A DNA stretch of 45,154 bases from a virus: IMG/VR virus record IMGVR_UViG_3300047553_000511, positions 1 to 45,154 of that record, one strand, 5' to 3'. Positions 38,483-43,656 of the stretch are shown piece after piece (positions within the stretch are counted from its first letter, which is position 1; every line of letters begins with the position of its first letter). The position numbers were made by a program, and so were the translations under genes. The notes under the pieces are model-generated. The model saw only the letters and a list, made by a program, of their open reading frames with translations. It searched no databases and was not told where the DNA came from.

Positions 38483-38514
38483 TTTGGAAATGTGAAAAAC
38501 ATTTCGTATCTTTA
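38483..38514 (+). promoter_or_regulatory. Bacteroidota-type promoter of the large RNA
   Basis: TTTGG at 38483 and TATCTTTA at 38507, spacing 24, one of the closest matches to the shared consensus. Transcription would begin near 38518-38520, right at the first stem of the large structured RNA. Confidence 0.85.
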
Positions 38515-38602
38515 CAAAGTAATCAGAAATCGTAAAAACGTACCTGAAGTAAGAGTAACAAAGTTTACTATACCAAATGGTTGAAATCTGATTACAAAAA
38601 AT

Positions 38603-38615
38603 GTTCTTTAAAATT
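38603..38615 (+). promoter_or_regulatory. boxA-like element in the large RNA leader
   Basis: gttctttaaaatt follows the first long hairpin of the large RNA. It matches the boxA-like words before the tmRNA and tRNAs and could license read-through of the long structured transcript. Confidence 0.5.
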
Positions 38616-39725
38616 ATTGAAAATATTGTACATAGTATCCTCGTGGTACATAGTACATACCCGCCGCATATGGTGGTTAAATAAACTTGGAAACAAGGAT
38701 AAAGTGAATCGTTTGGTTAGACGGTTTGCGGTTTCAGAAATGGAACTCGAGTATGCAAGTGGAATATCGTTAGACCTTAGTAGTGAGGGTAACTCCGTAG
38801 CGAAATGGTTTGATGACTGGGCTAAGTAGAAGTTCAGTTGAGTTCGGAAGAACAATAAAAATAATCCATAGAGTTAATACAAAAAGTAAGGACTTAATCT
38901 CTCCTTATTATTGTGTGATTCAATATTAAAGGTTGCTTAAAACCGAAAGGTATGATGATGTACAAGTGGTGTTGTTATTATCCTTACCTACCTCTCACCA
39001 AAGAGTGGGTATTGAAGTAGTCTTAAAGTATGACGGTAGAGATGCCGTATCGGGTAGTATAGTATTCCGTTCTTTAAAGTGGAACGGAGCTAGTGGTAAT
39101 CCACTACCTGAATCCATCTACAAACCAAACTCAATTTGCTTTAGGTGCAAACTATAAAAACAAATAAAGAGAAAGTGGTTACCAGTTGCAGACGAAAGGT
39201 GTGTACATAGTAGGGAGATGTTCCCTGCCACAAATCCTCTCAAGGGAAATGTGATTCTTTCGAAAAGCTTCTAACATTGCGAGATGTGAATCGGGTTGGC
39301 AAACTCGAAGAGGTAGAGTAAAGAGAGAGTAGTTTGTAACTTTATGAGTGGTAGGCATTACTTACCCACATTGAATTGGTACTTCTCAAAAGGAAGTGGA
39401 AATTAAGGCAACTAATAACCCTTATAAAGCTGGTTCACAATATGGAGTATTCTCATCCTTATATTTTTATCTAAATGGTTAAAGTTGGTTCGATTCCAAT
39501 ATAGATAGCTTCGTAGTGGTTTACGACAGATAGGTTGGGTGTATCTCTCCAATAACTGAAAATTCCACTTAAATAAAAAAGACAAATAGTATGAAGATAT
39601 GGTTTTCAGTAGGGGATTTTTGCCTTAAACAATCTCAACCGATACGAATTAGTGTTGATGGTAAACAACGGATGTAGCTAGTCCTTTGGAAAGAACCACC
39701 CTACAAAATCTTTCCTTTTTAATCG

Positions 39726-39799
39726 AACTAATCCTTCGAGGCTAGTATTAACCAGAGCATGACTTGGATGGTGTATTTTGAAGATGGATTAGTTTTTTT
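39726..39799 (+). terminator. terminal stem of the large RNA
   Basis: A perfect 9-bp stem (aactaatcc 39726-39734 with ggattagtt 39786-39794) closes a ~50-base internal domain and runs into seven T's (39793-39799). It acts as the 3' boundary or terminator of the large RNA. Confidence 0.65.
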
Positions 39800-39864
39800 A
39801 TTTAGCTAATAATAAAAAACAAACAAACGTTACGAAAAAATAATTTTTAGATATTTATAGCAAG

Positions 39865-40023
39865 ATGAAAACTTTAACATTACATATGAACAACCAACTG
39901 CCGACACAGAGATGTGAATGGACAGGAATTCGTATGTTTAGTGCGATAGCGAATCCTACGAGCTTGAATTTAGGCAAGGTGGATTATATTAGCACAAAGT
40001 TAGAGGATGACAACTGGGGATAA
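39865..40023 (+). CDS. small hypothetical protein, 52 aa
   Basis: ATG 39865 starts MKTLTLHMNNQLPTQRCEWT, then GIRMFSAIANPTSLNLGKVD and a final STKLEDDNWG. It lies between the large RNA and a strong terminator, so it may be a real mini-gene. Codon use is acceptable, but some codons (ctg, ccg, gcg) are rarer in this genome. Function unknown. Confidence 0.4.
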   Translation: MKTLTLHMNNQLPTQRCEWTGIRMFSAIANPTSLNLGKVDYISTKLEDDNWG

Positions 40024-40052
40024 AATGTAAAAATTTTATAACAATATTGGAA

Positions 40053-40083
40053 AACCTCTAACTCACAAAGTTAGGGGTTTTTT
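40053..40083 (+). terminator. intrinsic terminator
   Basis: An 11-bp stem (aacctctaact with agttaggggtt, one G-U) and loop cacaa are followed by a T-run. It separates the 39865 region from the following tRNA run. Confidence 0.88.
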
Positions 40084-40090
40084 CATTTAA

Positions 40091-40162
40091 GGGGTGGTAG
40101 CTCAGAGGCAGAGCAGATGACTGTTAATCATCAGGTCGAGATTTCGAAATTCTCCCTCCCCT
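40091..40162 (+). tRNA. tRNA-Asn(GTT)
   Basis: Anticodon arm gatga-ctgttaa-tcatc carries GTT. Acceptor ggggtgg/cctcccc has one T-T mismatch, and the T stem (gagat/ttctc) has one weak pair, so the tRNA is slightly irregular. No CCA encoded. Confidence 0.85.
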
Positions 40163-40168
40163 CAATTA

Positions 40169-40180
40169 GTTCTTTGAAAT
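40169..40180 (+). promoter_or_regulatory. boxA-like element between tRNAs
   Basis: gttctttgaaat lies directly before tRNA-Gly and matches the other boxA-like words of the region. Confidence 0.4.
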
Positions 40181-40252
40181 GCGAGTATAGTATAATGGCT
40201 ATTATGCCTTCCTTCCAAGTAGGATATGTCAGTTCGATTCTGACTACTCGCT
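40181..40252 (+). tRNA. tRNA-Gly(TCC)
   Basis: Acceptor gcgagta/tactcgc is perfect. Anticodon loop cttccaa holds TCC, and the stem ccttc/gtagg has one T-T mismatch. T arm gtcag-ttcgatt-ctgac. No CCA encoded. Confidence 0.9.
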
Positions 40253-40267
40253 CAATAAATTTTAAAT

Positions 40268-40338
40268 TGCTCGATGGTGTAGCGGTAGCACAAATGTTTT
40301 TGGTGCATTTAGGGTAGGTTCGAATCCTGCTCGAGTAA
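40268..40338 (+). tRNA. tRNA-Gln(TTG)
   Basis: Acceptor tgctcga/tcgagta pairs with one G-U. The anticodon stem aatgt/gcatt encloses ttttggt with TTG. T arm gtagg-ttcgaat-cctgc. Confidence 0.88.
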
Positions 40339-40344
40339 CAATTT

Positions 40345-40421
40345 AGGAGATTAGCTCAGTTGGTTAGAGCATTTGGTTTACATCCAAAGGGTCATAGGTT
40401 CGAATCCTATATCTCCTACCA
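40345..40421 (+). tRNA. tRNA-Val(TAC)
   Basis: Acceptor aggagat/atctcct, anticodon arm tttgg-tttacat-ccaaa with TAC, T arm ataggttcgaatcctat. The 3' ACCA (discriminator plus CCA) is encoded, which is rare in this cluster. Confidence 0.93.
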
Positions 40422-40427
40422 TTTAAC

Positions 40428-40509
40428 GCCGACGTCGCATAGTGGCAATTGCAAGGGACTGTAAATCCCTCCTCTTCGGAGTTCGTAGGTTCGAGTCCTA
40501 CCGGCGGCA
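40428..40509 (+). tRNA. tRNA-Tyr(GTA)
   Basis: Anticodon arm aggga-ctgtaaa-tccct carries GTA, and a long variable arm (cctcttcggagttc) fits bacterial Tyr. Acceptor gccgacg/cggcggc has one A-G mismatch. T arm gtagg-ttcgagt-cctac. Confidence 0.9.
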
Positions 40510-40515
40510 CAAAAT

Positions 40516-40588
40516 GGGACTTTCGTATAGCTGGTGCGTACGTTGGACTGAAAATCCAAAGGAAATGGTTCGATTCCATTAGGTCCCA
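40516..40588 (+). tRNA. tRNA-Phe(GAA)
   Basis: Acceptor gggactt/aggtccc, anticodon arm ttgga-ctgaaaa-tccaa with GAA, T arm aatgg-ttcgatt-ccatt, discriminator A. Confidence 0.92.
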
Positions 40589-40593
40589 CAATT

Positions 40594-40667
40594 GAATCCG
40601 TAGCTCAGTCGGTTAGAGCACCTCACTTTTAATGAGGGAGTCAATGGTTCGAGTCCATTCGGGTTCA
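40594..40667 (+). tRNA. tRNA-Lys(TTT)
   Basis: Acceptor gaatccg/cgggttc (one G-U), anticodon arm cctca-cttttaa-tgagg with TTT, T arm aatgg-ttcgagt-ccatt. Confidence 0.93.
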
Positions 40668-40722
40668 CATAGTAGTTTTGAGGTTGGCGAATTCTACTTT
40701 AAAAAAATAATCCATCCACCAA

Positions 40723-40798
40723 CGGAATGTAGAGGAGTCCGGTCTATCTCGCCACATTTGGGATGTGGAGCACGCAGGTTCGAATCCTGCTATTCCGA
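40723..40798 (+). tRNA. tRNA-Pro(TGG)
   Basis: Acceptor cggaatg/tattccg, anticodon arm ccaca-tttggga-tgtgg with TGG, T arm gcagg-ttcgaat-cctgc, discriminator A. Confidence 0.9.
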
Positions 40799-40804
40799 CA
40801 ACAC

Positions 40805-40878
40805 TGGTAGTTAGCTCATTTGGTTAGAGCATCTCGCTGATACCGAGAAGGTGGCAGGTTCGAATCCCGCACTACCAA
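40805..40878 (+). tRNA. tRNA-Ile(GAT)
   Basis: Acceptor tggtagt/actacca, anticodon arm tctcg-ctgatac-cgaga with GAT, T arm gcagg-ttcgaat-cccgc. Confidence 0.93.
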
Positions 40879-40908
40879 CGAAGATTGGAGTAATTAACCA
40901 ATCCTAAC

Positions 40909-40968
40909 AAGAAGATAGTTCATATAGCTTAAAGAGATTTGACGTCACTAATTTCTGGCTATCTTCTT
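40909..40968 (+). ncRNA. small structured RNA between tRNAs
   Basis: A perfect 10-bp outer stem (aagaagatag 40909-40918 with ctatcttctt 40959-40968) encloses a second stem (agagatt with aatttct). A gattgg/ccaatc hairpin lies just upstream. It is not a tRNA: no T arm or anticodon loop. It may be a processing signal or a small RNA. Confidence 0.45.
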
Positions 40969-40976
40969 GATTAATT

Positions 40977-41047
40977 ATGGGTATGGTGCAATGGTAGCAT
41001 ACGGCTCTCCAAAAGCTTTGATGTGGGTTCGAATCCTACTACCCGTG
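40977..41047 (+). tRNA. tRNA-Trp(CCA)
   Basis: Acceptor atgggta/tacccgt, anticodon loop ctccaaa with CCA (stem cggct/agctt, outer pair mismatched), T arm gtggg-ttcgaat-cctac, discriminator G as expected for Trp. Confidence 0.9.
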
Positions 41048-41108
41048 CTAAATGTAAAATTATGAAACAATTATTTGACAAGCATTAGGTAACCAAACCT
41101 AATGCAAA

Positions 41109-41306
41109 ATGAAAGAAGAAAAAGTAAAAAGAATGAGAATGGAATGGAACTATTGTTTCATTTGTTCTAAAAGATGTGGTAGTTGGTATTATGATTGTGC
41201 ACCATCAAAAATTTGGGGTAGACACGGAAATGGTAAACCAATTTATTCACATAAGTTCAGAGAGTATAAAAGTTGGAAACACAACCGAAAGACTCAATGG
41301 AAATAA
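41109..41306 (+). CDS. small zinc-finger-like protein in the tRNA array, 65 aa
   Basis: MKEEKVKRMRMEWNYCFICS contains C-F-I-C, followed by KRCGSWYYDC, giving a four-cysteine cluster, then a basic aromatic tail (KIWGRHGNGKPIYSHKFREY). A 9-bp hairpin (gcattaggt 41082 with acctaatgc 41097) ends just before the start codon, and an 8-codon mini-ORF (41062-41088) runs into the hairpin, an attenuator-like layout. It could bind RNA; function unknown. Confidence 0.6.
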   Translation: MKEEKVKRMRMEWNYCFICSKRCGSWYYDCAPSKIWGRHGNGKPIYSHKFREYKSWKHNRKTQWK

Positions 41307-41310
41307 TAAT

Positions 41311-41382
41311 GGTTCTATGGTGTAACGGATAGCACCTTTCACTACGGATGAAAAAGTTTGGGTTCGAATCCTAATAGAACTA
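41311..41382 (+). tRNA. tRNA-Arg(ACG)
   Basis: Acceptor ggttcta/tagaact, anticodon arm tttca-ctacgga-tgaaa with ACG, T arm ttggg-ttcgaat-cctaa. Decoding CGN with A34 normally needs the host deaminase TadA. Confidence 0.9.
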
Positions 41383-41390
41383 CATTAAAT

Positions 41391-41462
41391 GTCAGGTTGG
41401 CCGAGTTGGTTAGGCGGAGGTCTGCAAAACCTCTTACATTGGTTCGAATCCAATACGTGACT
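41391..41462 (+). tRNA. tRNA-Cys(GCA)
   Basis: Anticodon arm gaggt-ctgcaaa-acctc carries GCA, T arm attgg-ttcgaat-ccaat. Acceptor gtcaggt/acgtgac has one G-G mismatch. Confidence 0.88.
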
Positions 41463-41520
41463 CGATAAAGGATACTGGGTGTATCGCCTGACGAGGAGAG
41501 TGTGGTTCAATTCCACAAAA
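41463..41520 (+). pseudogene. tRNA-like remnant without acceptor stem
   Basis: A T-arm-like hairpin (tgtgg-ttcaatt-ccaca, 41501-41517) is preceded by a short hairpin gatac-tgggt-gtatc (41471-41485) and a cct-gacg-agg mini-stem. No acceptor pairing or anticodon loop can be drawn. It looks like a decayed tRNA or a tRNA-derived element squeezed between tRNA-Cys and tRNA-Met. Confidence 0.4.
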
Positions 41521-41521
41521 C

Positions 41522-41591
41522 TGCGTGACTTAGTGGAAAAGAACTTTCTCTCATAAGGAAAGTCAATTGAGTTCGAACCTCAAACACGCAA
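41522..41591 (+). tRNA. tRNA-Met(CAT), elongator or Ile2
   Basis: Anticodon arm tttct-ctcataa-ggaaa carries CAT, T arm tgagg-type (ttgag-ttcgaac-ctcaa), acceptor tgcgtga/acacgca with one mismatch. With a CAT anticodon it could be elongator Met or lysidine-modified Ile. Confidence 0.85.
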
Positions 41592-41634
41592 CGATGGATA
41601 ATATATTATACATTATATATCATTTTAGATAGTT

Positions 41635-41654
41635 TTGTATAATATATTATACAA
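41635..41654. repeat. perfect 20-bp palindrome
   Basis: ttgtataata followed by tattatacaa is a perfect inverted repeat in the spacer before tRNA-Ser(GCT), with a related ataatatattat word 40 bases upstream. It could be an RNA processing hairpin or a protein site. Confidence 0.6.
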
Positions 41655-41657
41655 CAT

Positions 41658-41743
41658 AGAGAGTTACCCAAGTTGGTGAAGGGGCCACATTGCTAACGTG
41701 GTAGGATGTTAAAGTCGCGAGAGTTCGAGCCTCTCACTCTCTA
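41658..41743 (+). tRNA. tRNA-Ser(GCT)
   Basis: Acceptor agagagt/actctct, anticodon loop ttgctaa with GCT in stem ccaca/cgtgg (4 bp plus mismatch), long variable arm (taggatgttaaagtcgc), T arm gagag-ttcgagc-ctctc. Confidence 0.9.
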
Positions 41744-41752
41744 CTGAAAATT

Positions 41753-41826
41753 GTCCGTATGGCGTAATTGGCAACCGCACTGGTCTTAGAAACCAGTTTG
41801 TGTAGGTTCGAATCCTACTATGGACA
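41753..41826 (+). tRNA. tRNA with anticodon TAG (Leu codon) but short variable arm
   Basis: A clean 74-nt class I cloverleaf: acceptor gtccgta/tatggac, D stem gcg/cgc, anticodon arm ctggt-cttagaa-accag with TAG, five-base variable loop (tttgt), T arm gtagg-ttcgaat-cctac. Bacterial Leu tRNAs normally have a long variable arm, as the Leu(TAA) copy at 44063 does. The body (gtccgtatggcgtaattggcaac) looks more like tRNA-Gln, so its amino acid identity is open. Confidence 0.85.
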
Positions 41827-41850
41827 CTACTTATTAAAAAAGGAAATAAA

Positions 41851-42309
41851 ATGGTTTTTAAAAAATTACAATCTGGCGAAGAAATTCAATTAGTAACATA
41901 TATCAAAGAATATATGGAAACGTATAGTGATGCTGAAATCTTAATTGGTTGTGATTCACAAAACTCCGGTACTAAAACTGTTTACGCAATTGTAGTTGCA
42001 TTATATAGACAAGGTAAAGGAGGACACGTTTTATATAGAAGATGGAATACTGAAAGAGAAAGAGTTCGTTCAGTAAGGTTATTACAAGAAGTTTGGTTCG
42101 CAATTGAAACTGCGGAATACTTAAAAGAGAATGGTGTTAAAAAACCAAAGTGGATTGATGTGGATTTAAATCCAGACCCACGTTTCAAATCTAACGAAGT
42201 ATTCAGACAAGCAGTTGGTATGGTTGAAGGTATGGGATATAATGTAAGATACAAATCATTAGGTCCTATCGCAACATATTGTGCAGACCACTTAGTAAAA
42301 AATAAATAA
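41851..42309 (+). CDS. RNase H-like YkuK/DUF458-family protein, 152 aa
   Basis: EILIGCDSQNSGTKTVYAIV starts a beta-hairpin strand with the D-S-Q of this RNase H-like family. GGHVLYRRWNTERERVRSVR and KPKWIDVDLNPDPRFKSNEV hold the further acidic residues (D-x-D, D-P). The family (B. subtilis YkuK) has an RNase H-type fold, but its activity is not settled. Encoded inside the tRNA array, so a role in RNA processing or cleavage is an attractive inference. Confidence 0.75.
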   Translation: MVFKKLQSGEEIQLVTYIKEYMETYSDAEILIGCDSQNSGTKTVYAIVVALYRQGKGGHVLYRRWNTERERVRSVRLLQEVWFAIETAEYLKENGVKKPKWIDVDLNPDPRFKSNEVFRQAVGMVEGMGYNVRYKSLGPIATYCADHLVKNK

Positions 42310-42316
42310 ATATTTA

Positions 42317-42348
42317 TTTGGATATATAAGAATTATTTCGTATATTTG
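42317..42348 (+). promoter_or_regulatory. Bacteroidota-type promoter
   Basis: TTTGG at 42317 and TATATTTG at 42341, spacing 24. An 8-bp hairpin (attaggga 42356 with tccctaat 42370) follows at once, before tRNA-Met at 42383, perhaps as a 5' processing mark. Confidence 0.8.
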
Positions 42349-42382
42349 TTAAACAATTAGGGAGAACGTTCCCTAATATATC

Positions 42383-42453
42383 GCGAGGGGGAGGTAAGGT
42401 ATTTCGTTGGTCTCATAAGCCAAATTAAGTGGGTTCGATTCCCACCCTACGCA
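42383..42453 (+). tRNA. tRNA-Met(CAT), elongator or Ile2
   Basis: Anticodon arm ttggt-ctcataa-gccaa carries CAT, T arm gtggg-ttcgatt-cccac. The acceptor gcgaggg/cctacgc has one A-A mismatch and one G-U. Third CAT-anticodon tRNA of the array. Confidence 0.82.
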
Positions 42454-42474
42454 ACAAAAAAATGTTAAAAAAGA

Positions 42475-42506
42475 TTAGGAAATGTTAAAATAATTTCGTA
42501 TCTTTA
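42475..42506 (+). promoter_or_regulatory. Bacteroidota-type promoter
   Basis: TTAGG variant at 42475 and TATCTTTA at 42499, spacing 24, followed by a boxA-like gttctttgag at 42511. Drives the tRNA-His transcript. Confidence 0.8.
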
Positions 42507-42510
42507 CAAT

Positions 42511-42523
42511 GTTCTTTGAGATG
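42511..42523 (+). promoter_or_regulatory. boxA-like element
   Basis: gttctttgagatg is only five bases after the promoter's second box and 20 bases before tRNA-His, mirroring the arrangement at 37884. Confidence 0.5.
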
Positions 42524-42542
42524 ATGGTTATTAAAACAATAT

Positions 42543-42614
42543 GGTGTTTGAAGCATTAAGGTGATGTACTGGTTTGTGGAGCCAGGGAAGTCGGTTCGAT
42601 ACCGTCCTTACACC
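42543..42614 (+). tRNA. tRNA-His(GTG)
   Basis: Anticodon arm ctggt-ttgtgga-gccag carries GTG. The extra G-1 opposite C73 typical of His is present. The acceptor (gtgtttg/cttacac) has two T-T mismatches, so the stem is weak. T stem gtcgg/ccgtc has one mismatch. CCA-like bases follow. Confidence 0.8.
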
Positions 42615-42623
42615 CAATAAAAT

Positions 42624-42736
42624 TGTCAGGTGGCGGAATTGGTTAGACGCTATCCGTAGAGGATTGATTGGTTCTGTTCGATTCAGACGTTGGAAATGGT
42701 GTTCCACAAATACTCGTTCGAATCGGGTTCTGACAC
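42624..42736 (+). ncRNA. Leu-type tRNA-like RNA with enlarged middle, 113 nt
   Basis: Acceptor tgtcagg/tctgaca and the D arm tg-gcg-gaattggttaga-cgc are classic tRNA-Leu, and the T arm actcg-ttcgaat-cgggt is intact. In between, instead of one anticodon and one variable arm, there are three hairpins: atcc-gtaga-ggat, a T-arm-like ttctg-ttcgatt-cagac, and tggaa-atggtg-ttcca. No standard seven-base anticodon loop can be drawn. It may be a degraded tRNA, an insertion, or a specialised tRNA-like RNA. Confidence 0.5.
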
Positions 42737-42785
42737 TGGAGAATGGTTAGTACTAGACAACTCTGTATATAGGAAGTACAAATAT

Positions 42786-42909
42786 TGTCAAAAGGCGAGA
42801 GGAACACGCCCCGAAACATTGATTCAAAACTTTCTGACAGAAGAACGGAGTCTCTGCTTTATCAATGTGCTGATGGAGACTATCACTGGTTCGAATCCAG
42901 TATTGACAA
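42786..42909 (+). ncRNA. tRNA-like RNA with expanded arms, 124 nt
   Basis: Ends pair as an acceptor (tgtcaa/ttgaca); a D stem ggcg/cgcc with a GG-containing loop and a perfect T arm actgg-ttcgaat-ccagt are present. The anticodon position is replaced by a larger domain closed by ccg/cgg with an inner tct-gac-aga hairpin. The variable position is a long arm agtctct (42849-42855) with ggagact (42875-42881) and an inner atca/tgat. No anticodon is assignable. Second such RNA in a row. Confidence 0.5.
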
Positions 42910-42981
42910 CAAGGAGTTCCCAATCTCAAGTGCTGGTTAGATGAAACACTCTAATCGAAGAGCCCATCAAAATTGGAAACT
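42910..42981 (+). ncRNA. structured spacer RNA
   Basis: The flanks pair (gttcccaat near 42916 with attggaaac near 42972, 8 of 9 positions) and an inner hairpin ttaga/tctaa lies in the middle. No tRNA features. It may be a processed spacer or another small RNA. Confidence 0.35.
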
Positions 42982-43053
42982 GCTCCCATCGACAAGCGGT
43001 TAAGTCACGTCCCTTTCACGGATGAGTCACGGGTTCGAATCCCGTTGGGAGTA
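42982..43053 (+). tRNA. tRNA-Glu(TTC)
   Basis: Acceptor gctccca/tgggagt, anticodon arm cgtcc-ctttcac-ggatg with TTC, T arm acggg-ttcgaat-cccgt. Confidence 0.92.
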
Positions 43054-43250
43054 CAATGTATCAAATGTGCGGTGAAAGTTGATGTAGGCATACATCGATG
43101 AGGTGGGTTCGAATCCCGTTTAATAATTCCAAACCCGTTAGGTGGGGAAGCCAAGTAACTGATAACACATTATAGCCGGATGGGTTGTGCACCTTGTCTA
43201 AGAGACCCTAATAGTTCCTAATAGGTCGGTATGGAACTGATACATAAATT
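43054..43250. other. structured gap between tRNA-Glu and tRNA-Thr
   Basis: No gene. Contains a 6-bp hairpin gatgta-ggca-tacatc (43081-43096), a T-arm-like ggtggg-ttcgaat-cccgtt (43102-43120), paired aaccc/gggtt (43133/43181) and gttcc/ggaac (43214/43233). It may hold one decayed tRNA plus a further structured RNA. Confidence 0.4.
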
Positions 43251-43323
43251 GCCTCCTTAGCTCAGTTGGTAGAGCATCTCATTTGTAATGAGAATGTCAC
43301 TGGTTCGAACCCGGTAGGAGGCT
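43251..43323 (+). tRNA. tRNA-Thr(TGT)
   Basis: Acceptor gcctcct/aggaggc, anticodon arm tctca-tttgtaa-tgaga with TGT, T arm actgg-ttcgaac-ccggt. Confidence 0.93.
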
Positions 43324-43458
43324 CAATGATTACTGATATTGAATGATACGAGCCCCGAAAGTTCGAAATGAGTCAATCGGTAATCATAGAGTGGATTCAT
43401 CAGTTGATGAAAACCAATCGGGGGTTGTCCCACTAGAATGGAAACATCCCCTGCAATC
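43324..43458. other. structured gap between tRNA-Thr and tRNA-Asp
   Basis: An 8-bp stem atgattac (43326) with gtaatcat (43379) closes a ~60-base domain, followed by tcatca/tgatga and a gtgg/ccac plus gggg/cccc arrangement up to tRNA-Asp. No ORF of note. Likely another non-tRNA structured RNA or processing element. Confidence 0.4.
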
Positions 43459-43535
43459 GGTGTATTGGTGTAGAGGCCCAACATGCTTCCCTGTCACGGA
43501 AGAGACCACGAGTTCGAATCTCGTATACACCGCCA
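43459..43535 (+). tRNA. tRNA-Asp(GTC)
   Basis: Acceptor ggtgtat/atacacc, anticodon arm cttcc-ctgtcac-ggaag with GTC, T arm acgag-ttcgaat-ctcgt, discriminator G, and CCA encoded (43533-43535). Canonical, unlike the GTC-bearing RNA at 37065. Confidence 0.93.
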
Positions 43536-43536
43536 T

Positions 43537-43608
43537 GGCTCCATAGTTAAATGGATATAACACCTCTCTTCTAAAGAGGATTTCTAAGTTCGATTCTTAG
43601 TGGGGCTA
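43537..43608 (+). tRNA. tRNA-Arg(TCT)
   Basis: Acceptor ggctcca/tggggct, anticodon arm cctct-cttctaa-agagg with TCT, T arm ctaag-ttcgatt-cttag. AGA is a frequent Arg codon in this genome, so this tRNA directly fits phage codon use. Confidence 0.92.
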
Positions 43609-43656
43609 CATAAAAGTTAAAACGTTAAACCTTAAAATAAACCAAAACCAAAAATT

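Larger units (their letters stand above)
38519..39800 (+). ncRNA. giant structured non-coding RNA, about 1.28 kb (GOLLD/ROOL-like candidate)
   Basis: This promoter-to-terminator unit lacks a convincing gene but is packed with perfect stems. They are gtaatcag 38519/ctgattac 38588; acgg 39033/ccgt 39045; tccgttc 39066/gaacgga 39082; tagtgg 39091/ccacta 39101; aggga 39212/tccct 39222; a long-range aagtggaa 39394/ttccactt 39563; tatcta 39468/tagata 39502 enclosing a T-arm-like ttggttcgattccaa; ggaaag 39688/ctttcc 39710; and the terminal aactaatcc 39726/ggattagtt 39786 followed by seven T's. Base composition is less AT-rich than the genes. Large ornate RNAs of the GOLLD and ROOL type occur beside tRNA genes in phages, as here. 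A short frame near 38672-38829 (ending WFDDWAK) is the only possible coding part. Confidence 0.7.

Noticed and set aside
38933-39157. 74-aa frame inside the large RNA
   Set aside because: No ATG start, and the sequence consists of perfect RNA hairpins; the translation is better explained by structure.
42690-42944. 84-aa frame across the tRNA-like RNAs
   Set aside because: It runs through two RNA structures with T arms and acceptor stems; a shadow frame.
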